Shown here one piece after another: positions 37,506 through 48,900 of a DNA stretch of 64,000 nucleotides (within the stretch, counting starts at the first letter, position 1; the number at the start of each line of letters is the position of its first letter). The notes below the pieces were generated by a model. The model was given only the letters and a program-made list of their open reading frames with translations, did no database searches and had not been told where the DNA came from. A program made the position numbers and the translations under genes. Origin of the DNA: Mesocentrotus franciscanus (lineage: Eukaryota; Echinodermata; Echinoidea; Camarodonta; Strongylocentrotidae); contig CP137669.1 in the NCBI GenBank assembly GCA_037976565.1, positions 36,296,912 through 36,360,911 on the forward strand, in the 5' to 3' direction.

Positions 37506-39754
37506 TTACTTTCGACGTAAATGGAGTTTCTTAGCAACCCATCGCTTGACACTCCTCCATCTACTGGGCCGTTGGAGTTTGGTGATTTGACTTTGGATGG
37601 TATCGAGGCTAGGACGATGGTCAGGATTATTAGCCATACACTGAGTTCCTAGCTTGGACAGTTCTTGAACCACGGAGGAACGATGTCCTGGAGAAAAGAA
37701 AAAAAGAAAATAAACAGATAAGCCTTACAATATTTCCACTTTTTCTACTTCATGTAGAAAACGTTACTTTTGTTGTTGATGATATTTCATTCAGAAAAAT
37801 TCAACATTTTCTGAGGAGTACGATTAAGAAATAAAAATGTATTTATTCATTTTTTTAATTTATTCATTCATTCATTCATTTAGGTATTTAGTTAGATATT
37901 TTTCTATTTATTCGTTTATTTATTTGTGTGAAAATCTCGTTTCAACAAAAGAATATTATATTAACATGCACAAAGACTGGAATCCAGTTATACCTCCAAA
38001 TATCTGTCCCATATCTGAGAAGATACGGCCGACTGAAAACACATCGGAAGCGACGGATGTCGGCTGTTCATCCAGAACAACCTCAGGTGCTATATAGTCT
38101 GCCTCTTCTCCATGTACATACGCCATTTTTAGTTCTTTCGTAACTCCGACCATTTTCGGTGGGGCGGTGATTGAGCTTGCCATCCCGAGGTCGATGATGA
38201 CGGCGTTGTATCGCTTGCCGCGTTTTTCTAGGAGCACATTATCATTCTTGAGGTCGTTATGTAGAAGTCTGTGATCATGGAACTCCATCATACCCTTGAC
38301 GATGTCCTCTGCGACCTTGACAACGTTGCTCACCGATAGTAATGGCGGTGCGTGAAGAGGATAGCCGGTACCCGTCTTTTTGCATCCTACAAACTCGACG
38401 GCCTGGCAGAGTTCGTTACCGAGATCAAGTGTACCCCAGAACTTGGGAAAGTAAGGGCTGCCTGACATCAACTGATGGATCATTGCCTCCTTTGTTGCTC
38501 TGGTCCTGGTTGCCTTGAGTTCTTCAACCATTTCACCAGGAGAGGCGAAGTCGTCTGACCATGACGGCTCTTTGATGGCAAGAGGAACGCCTGTAGAACG
38601 ATGACGAGCTATAAGAACCCGACCATAGCTGCCCCGTCCAATCTCTCGGAGCGTATTGATGCTCTGTGAAGAGAGAAGAAAATAATGATACAAGTAAGCT
38701 CCCAAGTTTTGGTATAATATTCATCGATAAATCTGTCTTTAACAGATGCAACAAAGCGTCTGAGAAGGGATTTAAAAATATATTATTTACAGCCTTCTTC
38801 AGGCCAGGGTATAGGCTTCAATGATAGTAAAGTTCGAATTTAAAAATACATATATTTTCTAATATCCATCTACCAATACCGTTCTTTGATTTCTCTTGCT
38901 TCGCCATTCCTAACCTGTGTCTCTAAGACAATTATAAATGCTACCGAATATATTTCACGTTTCAAGGATTTAGTTCAATTTAAAAAGAAGTAATGATCTT
39001 CATATACCTTTACAGTCCATCCCATGTCAAAGGTCAAGAGGTCATCGACTTTGAGAGTTTGACATGTGACCTTGGGTGTCAGCATTTGGATGACCACTTC
39101 GTCAACACTCTTGTTCTGACTGGCCGATATCTCAGGAGTAGGCTGCCTATAACAGTTCCCAAAAAAGAGGAAATATTGGAATAGTTATATACTAACACTG
39201 CTATATCTCCAATACAAATGACTTTGAATAACTATGTATTGCCAATATTTAAACTTAATACATAGAAATAAGGGCGCAATACTGTCGAATATATTACTTG
39301 ACTTTTGTTTTAATTATATACTGATCTTTATCTATTTTGCATTAATTTATCAAACCAAGGTTTGTCATTATTATCCATAGTTTGCCTGCGCTCTGAAATG
39401 AGTATTATTGAAACGAATACATCATTCAAAGGTACAATACTCATTTCAAAATCCGCAGAAAAACTATTAAATTACATTTCACATTTTGGAAAATAATTTA
39501 GGTAAATGGTTGATAAGATACCTCTCTTTTGGGATGAACGTCGAGATTGCAGAAGGGTCGGTTTGATGGTCCTTCGACTCGGGAAAATCTCCGCCGGGGT
39601 AAGCTTGGGCTTCTTGCTTAGCTTTGACTATATCAATGGCTTGAAGGATCTCGTCCCCGTGGTCGGACACTGGTCCCAGGGCTAGTCTTTGACGGCGATT
39701 TGCCGTCCGTTGAGCTCTCCGCTTTCTCTGAGCTGACATACCGATGTCTGCCAT
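37506..39754 (-). CDS. protein kinase (H-N-D catalytic loop), complete, 407 aa
   Basis: Four coding exons on the minus strand: 39754-39522, 39146-39008, 38663-37994, 37687-37506, with consistent phase and GT-AG borders. Start ATG at 39752-39754 (MADIGMSAQR), stop TAA at 37506-37508. Residues 1-124 form a basic then acidic non-catalytic region. The kinase domain starts near residue 128: glycine loop GRGSYGRV (133-140), AIKEP with Lys155, HNDLKNDNV with catalytic Asp261, Lys263 and Asn266, DLG (282-284) for DFG, and APE (316-318). The catalytic residues are all present, so activity is plausible, probably on Ser/Thr. HRD is HND, so the usual Arg-dependent activation-loop control is lost. The C-terminus is strongly basic. 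I recall similar H-N-D kinases from sea urchin and other marine invertebrates but cannot name this one. Confidence 0.9.
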
Positions 39755-40237
39755 TGTCAGAGGTTTAACGATTGATCTATAAGCAGATTAGCATTTAATT
39801 TTGTAACTGAATTAGGGAGTAAATGTTATTAACTAAAGATTACTTCATGTACTATAAATACGTCACCACTTCTTTTCTAAAGTTATATGGTTTCTTAAAA
39901 TGTTAAATCTATTAAATCTATTTTATATTCAAAATTCTCTCATATTTTAAGTATTAAAGCAATAGTAGCAGTTTTTGTTTGTTTGTTTGGAACATAAGTT
40001 TGATAGATTGAGAATATTCGCTAACCTTTGAATTTAAAACAGATTTAAATTATTATAAAAAGACCAAACATATAATATTACAGAATGCCCTTTTAATGCG
40101 ATTTCTAGCTTTAACATAACAAGGTAGTTCCATCTATGATAAGATCCTATATGCATAACATACAGCGAAGACTATTTCTTTTCATTGATTTACATGAAAT
40201 AAGTGCAAGAAATGAGAGGGGACATTGATTGAGTTAC

Positions 40238-40520
40238 CTGATCACAAATGTATTTCTGTTCTGAAGAAAATGTCGATTGAATTCGGGGATTCGATGAAGA
40301 AAGTTTCGAAAGCGTAGGAAGAAGCAACAGGTGCACTCCGAAGCTAGATCAAAACTGAACACAGAGCGTCATTGTTTGTTGTTCAAAGAGCCCATTCAAA
40401 ACGCGTACTTACCAACCATTATGTCGTCATGGATGAAAACTTTGAGCCAATCCGAACGCAGCGCAATGCCCTGCCCAATGAGAGCGCCGTATTATTACGT
40501 CATAGTGACGTAGATCTCCA
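40238..40520 (-). promoter_or_regulatory. kinase 5' UTR exon and promoter-like region
   Basis: On the minus strand tttgtgatcag|gtaact gives a donor at 40237. Its partner acceptor is tgcttatag at about 39779, 25 bp upstream of the kinase ATG. Upstream lie two CCAAT motifs (plus strand, about 40447 and 40475) and a palindrome tacgtcatagtgacgta at 40496-40512 with two CRE half-sites. The transcription start is not resolved. Confidence 0.45.
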
Positions 40521-40593
40521 TGGGCAGCTGTACGCTGTTAGTTTGGTGTTGGCCGTAGCCGGAAGATATCAGGTTCAAAACATTACGAAGAAG
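40429..40593 (+). CDS. possible first exon of a divergent gene
   Basis: An ATG opens MDENFEPIRTQRNALPNESA and the frame stays open to acgaagaag|gtaaag, a passable donor in phase 0 (55 codons). It would be transcribed away from the kinase from the same CpG-containing region. No family recognised and no downstream exon found. It overlaps the kinase promoter, so it may be chance. Confidence 0.2.
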
Positions 40594-41410
40594 GTAAAGT
40601 TGAAGGCTAAAGCGAAGATCAAGATGTCATTGAACTTTATGTTGTTGGACAAGGAAAATGATGGCAGATTTAGATGGCTTGCATTATCAATATTCTACAT
40701 GATTATGTCTATATTAACAAATTGACCCATGGCCATTTCAATTTATGTTTTTAAAGGATATTTTTTTTGTTGCAGAGGGCGCTACACAAAATATACAATA
40801 TAAATGACAAAATCATCTTTGTTTGGTCAAAACCCGTTCAGAGACGGCTGAAATATCCATAAATATAACCATTTCTAACATTTGTGGTGCCACACAAATA
40901 TTCGGTAATTTTGAACCAACCGTTGAAAAACAAGATAGCGCCTTTATACGTTTTATTCCAGCCAATGTCAATATTGGTTTTTTTTTGTTGGCTTTTTCGT
41001 GTTGGTTATAATACGCACAACCAGCCGGCCCGTGTATTGTTATTATTAATTAATTAATTAACGGCCACCGTATTTTTTTGAAAGTTGAGCTGAATTGGTA
41101 TGATCGTATTAAATCTGAATTCACACATTTTGGGGTCTAAAATTACCTTCATAGCAATTTTAGGTTCTAAAAGGGCACCAGAAATGTCATAAATAAGAAT
41201 AAGAGCAATAACCATGCACTTTGAAGGCATTTGCGGTCAAAACTTAACTATTCCTTTAATGTCCGTTGTTTGGCCAATGTGTCTGTGGAATGCGTGCCCC
41301 ATATGCCAAATATGGGTTAAATTGAACGGGGTAGGATTTCACGCATTAGGTGATCAGACACGGAATTACCTTTACTACCCCACGCCACACGCACGCACGC
41401 ACGCACACAC
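40594..41410. other. intergenic, no gene recognised
   Basis: AT-rich sequence ending in a short acgcacgc/cacaca run that leads into the minisatellite. Confidence 0.5.
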
Positions 41411-43508
41411 ACTTCTCTCTCACTCTCTCTGTCTCTACCTCTTTTTCTTTCTCTGTTTCGGCTCTTTCTTTCTCTGTCTCTACCTCTTTCTTTCTCTGTT
41501 TCGGCTCTTTCTTTCTCTGTCTCTACATATTTCTTTCTCTGTTTCGGCTCTTTCTTTCTCTGTCTCTACATCTTTCTTTCTCTGTCTCTATTTCTTTCTT
41601 TCTCTGTTTTGGCTCTTTCTTTCTCTGTCGCTACATATTTCTTTCTCTGTCTCTACCTCTTTCTTTCTCTGTTTCGGCTCTTTCTTTCTCTGTCTCCACC
41701 TCTTTCTTTCTCTGTCTCTACCTCTTTCTTTCTCTGTCTCTACCTCTTTCTTTCTCTGTCTCTACCTCTTTCTTTCTCTGTCTCTACCTATTTCTTTCTC
41801 TGTTTCGGCTCTTTCTTTCTCTGTCTCTACCTCTTTCTTTCTCTGTTTCGGCTCTTTCTTTCTCTGTCTCTACCTCTTTCTTTCTCTGTTTCGGCTCTTT
41901 CTTTCTCTGTCTCTACCTCTTTCTTTCTCTGTCTCTACCTCTTTCTTTCTCTGTTTCGGCTCTTTCTTTCTCTGTCTCTACCTCTTTCTTTCTCTGTTTC
42001 GGCTGTTTCTTTCTCTGTCTCTATATACATCTTTCTTTCTCTGTTTCGGCTCTTTCTTTCTCTGTCTCTACCTCTTTCTTTCTCTGTTTCGGCTCTTTCT
42101 TTATCTGTCTCCACATCTTTCTTTCTCTGTCTCTACCTCTTTCTTTTCTGTTTCGGCTCTTTCTTTCTCTGTCTCTACCTCTTTCTTTCTCTGTCTCTAC
42201 CTCTTTCTTTCTCTGTTTCGGCTCTTTCTTTCTCTGTCTCTACCTCTTTCTTTCTCTGTTTCGGCTGTTTCTTTCTCTGTCTCTATATACATCTTTCTTT
42301 CTCTGTTTCGGCTCTTTCTTTCTCTGTCTCTACCTCTTTCTTTCTCTGTTTCGGCTCTTTCTTTATCTGTCTCCACATCTTTCTTTCTCTGTCTCTACCT
42401 CTTTCTTTTTCTGTTTCGGCTCTTTCTTTCTCTGTCTCTACCTCTTTCTTTCTCTGTTTCGGCTCTTTCTTTCTCTGTCTCTACATCTTTCTTTCTCTGT
42501 CTCTACCTCTTTCTTTCTCTGTTTCGGCTCTTTCTTTCTCTGTCTCTACCTCTTTCTTTCTCTGTCTCTACATATTTCTTTCTCTGTCTCTACCTCTTTC
42601 TTTCTCTGTCTCTACCTCTTTCTTTCTCTGTTTCGGCTCTTTCTTTCTCTGTCTCTACCTTATTTTTCTCTGTCTCTACCTCTTTCTTTCTCTGTCTCTA
42701 CCTCTTTCTTTCTCTGTTTCAGCTCTTTCTTTCTCTGTCTCTACATCTTTCTTTCTCTGTCTCTACCTCTTTCTTTCTCTGTTTCGGCTCTTTCTTTCTC
42801 TGTCTCTACCTCTTTCTTTCTCTGTCTCTACATATATTTCTTTCTCTGTCTCTACCTCTTTCTTTCTCTGTCTCTACCTCTTTCTTTCTCTGTTTCGGCT
42901 CTTTCTTTCTCTGTCTCTACCTCTTTCTTTCTCTGTCTCTACCTTATTTTTCTCTGTCTCTACCTCTTTCTTTCTCTGTCTCTACCTCTTTCTTTCTCTG
43001 TTTCGGCTCTTTCTTTCTCTGTCTCTACATCTTTCTTTCTCTGTCTCTACCTCTTTCTTTCTCTGTTTCGGCTCTTTCTTTCTCTGTCTCTACCTCTTTC
43101 TTTCTCTGTCTCTACCTTTTTCTTTCTCTATCTCTACCTCTTTCTTTCTCTGTTTCAGCTCTTTCTTTCTCTATCTCTACCTCTTTCTTTCTCTGTTTCA
43201 GCTCTTTCTTTCTCTGTCTCTACATCTTTCTTTCTCTGTTTCGGCTTTTTCTTTCTCTGTCTCTACCTCTTTCTTTCTCTGTTTCAGCTCTTTCTTTCTC
43301 TGTCTCTACATCTTTCTTTCTCTGTTTCGGCTTTTTCTTTCTCTGTCTCTACCTCTTTCTTTCTCTGTCTCTACATCTTTCTTTCTCTGTCTCTACCTCT
43401 TTCTTTCTCTGTTTCGGCTCTTTCTTTCTCTGTCTCTACCTCTTTCTTTCTGTCTCTCCCTCTTTCTTTCTCTGTCTTTACCTCTTTCTTTCTCTGTTTC
43501 GGCTCTTT
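41411..43508 (+). repeat. 2.1-kb polypyrimidine minisatellite with two unit types
   Basis: About 95 head-to-tail units of two kinds. One is 22 bp, ctctttctttctctgtctct followed by ac. The other is 21 bp, ctctttctttctctgtttcg followed by g. They alternate irregularly, with rare variants (tacatattt, ctgtttcagc, accttattt). The plus strand is almost pure C/T apart from one G or GG and one A per unit. Absence of stops in all three plus frames yields open frames of 634 to 852 codons, which are repeat artefacts and not genes. Borders are the ctctctc run at 41411 and taaagag after 43508. Confidence 0.95.
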
Positions 43509-45942
43509 CCTAAAGAGAATAATCATCATCACTGGGAGTCTGGGACCAAACTACTTTCTTCTTCCCACTTTATAATCTCTCTCCCTCTCCCTCTCTTTCT
43601 GTGGTGTTCATTTTTGTCCCCCAAATCGGAGGCTTTTACAATTTTTATTGTTCAGGGATTTTTAATCTATCACTCTGAAAAAGTATCAACCCCAAAAAAA
43701 AAGGGTCTCTTTGATATGAATGGGGAATTATTATTGGAAAAAATTACACATTGTCCATCTTTCCACACATAAAATAAAAAAACAAAATATGAATTTATAA
43801 GTTGAATTTATTAATATGCTACCCTTTTACCACACACAACCCCGGATAAGCACTTACACAGCTCTATGATAAGACTGTAATATTAATGACCATATTACCA
43901 CTTTTTATATCTTTCCACTTCTTTGAACTTCCAACTACACTAAACAATCTATTTGTAAAAAAAAAACTTTAGTCCAATAAGATTCAACCACTCATGTTAT
44001 TTCAAAACAATTTTTAAAACCAGTTTCACCCGCAAGTTCATGAAAATGAGCACCTTGTGTGCTAGTACAAAATGTGTCGCCAAGTCGAGAAAGTATTGCG
44101 ATGTAAATTACTCACATCATTTGTGCACCCTCAAAGTGTATTTCAAACCAAAGATAATACAATGAATACAATTGTTAGATACAAAATGAACATTAAAACT
44201 GTTACATGGTACAAATAGATTGTCAAAATATGAAAGAATTTCCATATTCAGTAAGTGAGGAAGATGGTTGCATATAAATATGTAAGATCTAAAAAGGCAT
44301 GATTAATATGACAAAGAACATGGCACCTAAGAGACCTGATATAGTTTCTATTCTTATTATTGAAAAATATATGAAGATGATGCATACAGCTGCAGTGAAA
44401 AGTTTTAGTGCATACTGTCAAAGTGAAAATATACTTATAGATCAATTCAATTTTCATAATTTTTTTTCATGATTCTTTAAAACTTTGAACAAAATCTGTC
44501 AACTTTGATTATAATCCATGACTGTGACAATTACATGATTGTTTTCCAAGCCAGCATTTCATTATATACAAAATTAAAATGAGAGAATAATTAGACTTGA
44601 TTTAAGCAGTGATTTCAATGCATGATAAGCAAATTTCAATTTGATTGACTGATCAGATAATTTCTCAACAAATTTCTTTGGTTGAGAATCAATTCCTTTC
44701 TGTGATTTCCTTTCATGAGGTTTGCGCCCAGCACAATAACAGAGTGACATCAAGGCAAATGGCATTGCTTATAACCCAAGCAAAGTACTGTTTTTCTTTT
44801 ATTGTTTGCAATTTGAAAGAACCCTCATAGTCACAATAACATTCATAGTTATCTAACCCTGCACAGTTCATAACACATGAAAAATACATTGAAAATATGT
44901 CTCTACCGGTATGCGCTTTTCAGAAAAATTACCCTGGCATTCATTTTTTTCTCTACTAGAAGTTCTTGGTACAAGGAAGCAAAAACTTTTTAAATGGGAG
45001 AGTGATCAATGAATTCATATGTTTTCACTCTGTGAAAGTAAATCTTACTGTAATTTTTAGCATACTATTAGGACCCCTCTATATTGATGCAGTCCTCGAA
45101 AGAAAAATCAAAATATACAAGCACTTACTATTATTTAAATTCTATCACAAAAAGCACTTTTAAGTACACGCTGTAACAACATTGAATACATACTCACTAC
45201 TTTCATGCTCTTACGATAAACAATTATATCTTTCAATTCCCAAGCATATCTATCACCTTCCACTGTCAAATTATGGCTATACAGAGTGCTAAAGATAAAG
45301 TGATATCCAATTCTAAAACTTCTGACATATTTCATGCCAAGCAAAATAATTCAGAGTGAAACTGATCAATCACTTGAACATGATGTCATTTGTAAATGCA
45401 AAGGCATTATCACACTAAGGAGAAATGATCCTAAATTGCTTCTATTTCAAACTATATTATGAAAAAAAATCTAAAAACTACATGTATTTCATACAAAAGT
45501 TTGATCAAGCATTTGAAATAATCAAGATTGTATTTTATAATGCCATTCAAATTGCCCTTTAGTACAGAGTATTTGAAATAACTGGAATTCAATTTTATAA
45601 TACCGATAAAATAACCCGCAAGGATAGGTTATAAGACACACAAATATTGAAATATCTATTCTTTAATGACTACATGAAGGACTATTAAGTCTATTCACCC
45701 TCTATCTCGGCTGAGCTAGACTCGATCTCTACATCATTCTAATTAGATTTTTCAGATATAATTATTTTACATGTGAATTACATTCGCTATCGATATACAA
45801 AAGTTTCATTTTGAGTTTAAAAATACATGATATTCTCCTGATTGCGTGAGAGATATGACCTGGTCTGTAATGACCTTGGTGACCTTTGACCCTGTTGGTA
45901 ATTTCTGTCACTATCTCTCTCTCTCTCTGGTCCCCATCTGGT
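43509..45942 (-). other. probable long 3' UTR of calpain and intergenic sequence
   Basis: AT-rich non-coding sequence follows the calpain stop on the minus strand. An AATAAA signal on that strand at 43807-43812 could end a 2.1-kb 3' UTR. Nearer signals may be used instead. Confidence 0.35.
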
Positions 45943-48900
45943 CTAAGAGTAGAGGTTCATCGCCAGGAACTGTAGAGAAAAAGCAAATCAAAGAAATATT
46001 GAGAGATTATGAAAAAGAATCGATGATTAGGTAGAACAAAAAATATTCTTAAAGAAATTGTTCTTATAATGAAATGACAAATAAGGGTACGTTCAGACAT
46101 GACACCGGAAAACTGCTGCTTTTTTTCTTCTTATAACGATGTAACGTGTACCACGCTTCACTTATCTGTATCTTATCACATAGAATACACCAAGTCCTTT
46201 GTTGCGCAGTTTCCATTCATTAAAGGTAAAGACCAGTTTTGGAAACGCCCCTCTCTCAAAAAAATGAAATGGAAGCTCTCATTACCAATCATGTGAAAGA
46301 ATATGTTTTGACTAATACGTGATGATACAAATTTTGCCGGGAAAGTTGGGAAACCGCCTACTGATTGATATATTTGGTAAATTATTATATCTATTGGGAT
46401 CAAATAGATATCACGCACGTGTTCGCGTAGTCCCATATACATCTTTCTGTGTACAGTGCTTGTAACTTTACCAAGACTGGGCCAAATTTCTTATCATTTT
46501 GATGATTCCAGAACCTTGCATTACACACCAATACTTATATGCTAGATGATCAACCTTTGCTGATCAATTCCACAACGTTTCTTTCACAATTCAATCGCAT
46601 AACCAGAACTGGTCTTTATCTTTAACACATTAAAAAAAATGCGGCTGCTTTTTTCTGGGGGTTTACCACGACACATGTGAACAAGCCATTAGAAGAGAAT
46701 TGTAATCACTATCATATCTGGACTGGGGAGTGTTTCACAAAGACTAAGATCGACTTTAAGTTGGACTTAACTATGCCAGGCCGTTCATGCCACTGTTTGC
46801 TGTCACCACTATGATCTTTAGATAATATTTTTTCCTTCAATAATGAATTGTCAAAAATGTAAATTCTGTAGATTTGTGCCATGATTTGTATGTCTCTTGA
46901 GAGTCCAATGCTAGTAAATGGTGAGAGCAAACAGTGGGATGAACGACCTGCCATAGTTAAGTCCAACTTAAAGTTGATCTTAGTCTTTGTGAAACGCTCC
47001 CCTGCTATCACTATAGCATGAAAAATAAGAATATGCCAGTCATCATGGAAAGCCCATACATTTAACAATTACACAATGTCTGTACCATTTCAAGAAATTT
47101 GTACCTTTTCAATACCTTGATATGATTCATTAAATATCTAAATCGAGATGATACAAACAAGAAATCAAATCTAGCATAAAATCTTTTCACAAAAAACGAT
47201 GTTTGTTATCTTTTCAATATCTATTATTTAAAGGCAGGGTATTCTACTGACACTACTCCAGATTTACTGTATACTGCTGCTGACAATGTCCTTATGTGTC
47301 GACAGCCACGTCCCACAATGCATCACCAACTGCATGAAGCGCGCGTGATGATGCTTGGGCACAGGAACCCGAAATCGCTCTATGGACACCTTCACGGCAA
47401 GATGGTGCAAGTAAAAATACATTACAGCAGTGGTAGCGATTTTGGTAAAATACCCTGCCTTTATTAAGAACACAGAAATCATATGACAATAAAATGTAGC
47501 ACTTTTGTTTGCAACTTCATCCTAACAACTTACTTCATCTAATCCAAATGAGGCAGAGGCCCCTCGACTCTTCGCTGCAAAGGAGGCTAGAAAGTAAAAT
47601 AGAATGGAAGAAAACAACAATAAATATAACATGATTCATTACAAGTAAAAGATTGGCCTCATGCATTGGTGGCCAAGGACACTACATTTAATTAATATCA
47701 TTTGAAAATTGAATTCTTAAAATCTGTTTTAAAACTACCAAAGATTTCACCAGGTAGATTACAATAAATATTCACTCTAAAAATTACTTTAAGATCTACT
47801 TCGCATTTTTTTGATATTGTACATGTTATTTCAATATATTAAAGAAGATATTAAGATATTATTGTTATATGTGTATTTAAAGGGGATGACCAAAACACCC
47901 CTTTAGTCTTCAGAGGTCAGTGAAGTTTTATCTTCAGGAGTTTTCACTGACATATAATAATATTCCATCCACATTCACTGGTGTTCAAAGATCTTTTAAG
48001 GACTGTATTTCACAGAAAAGATAAATTTTACAGCTTGGATATATTCCCCAAGATCTTCTAACCCTCAAACAATCCCTTACTCTACATTTCTAACAAGCAG
48101 CGATTCTTAAGGCAAAAGAAAATTAAGGAGTCTAGAGTTTGTAACACAACTCTCAAGGTCATAATATATATCATCCCTTTAAAATAGGAACAGTTGGCAA
48201 CTCTGTTGTATGTATTTGTTTACAGTCATTCTTAAGGGAAAAATTCAAGAATAATGGGAGAGTCTGTACTCACTGAACATGTACTTGAGCTTGATGGCAG
48301 CAGCAATGAAGGAGTCGAATGAAACAGTACCCTTCTTGTCGGCATAGCGCAGAATCAGTGCACTGAATGTTTCATTGCTCAGTTTGAATCCTGCCAGAGA
48401 CAGGAAATAAAAAAGAGTAAATGATAAAGATATCAAAGACAGCTAGCACTTTCATCATCATCATCACCATCATCATCATCACCATCACCATCATCGTCGT
48501 CGCCGTCGTTGTCATCACCACCACCACCACCATCAGCATCATCATCACCATATATTTATCATCATCGTCATCATATTCATTGTTTAGCATCCGTTTTGCC
48601 CACACTGAGGGGTTAGATGTTCAATTTCCCTTATCCCCCCCCCTCCAGGCCGGCCTGGCTGAGGCCAGATGATCTCAAATATAGAAACTTTACAAAACTT
48701 ATTTAAGATACCAGTTGGTCTTCTAAACTATTTCTAAAGTACATCCAAACAATATAGCCCCATAAGTTCTGTACATTTGAAGCCTGAAATATCACTAAAC
48801 AGACAAATGTAAGAGCCTGAAATCAGGCAAAAACTGAAAACTAACATAACCAGTAACAGTAATTCTCTTATTTGTAATAACCCCTTGCATAATTTTCTAG

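Noticed and set aside
41214..43772. Open frames of 852, 741 and 634 codons on the plus strand
   Set aside because: All three forward frames are open because the minisatellite unit has no stop codon. The products are Ser/Leu/Phe repeats with no domain.
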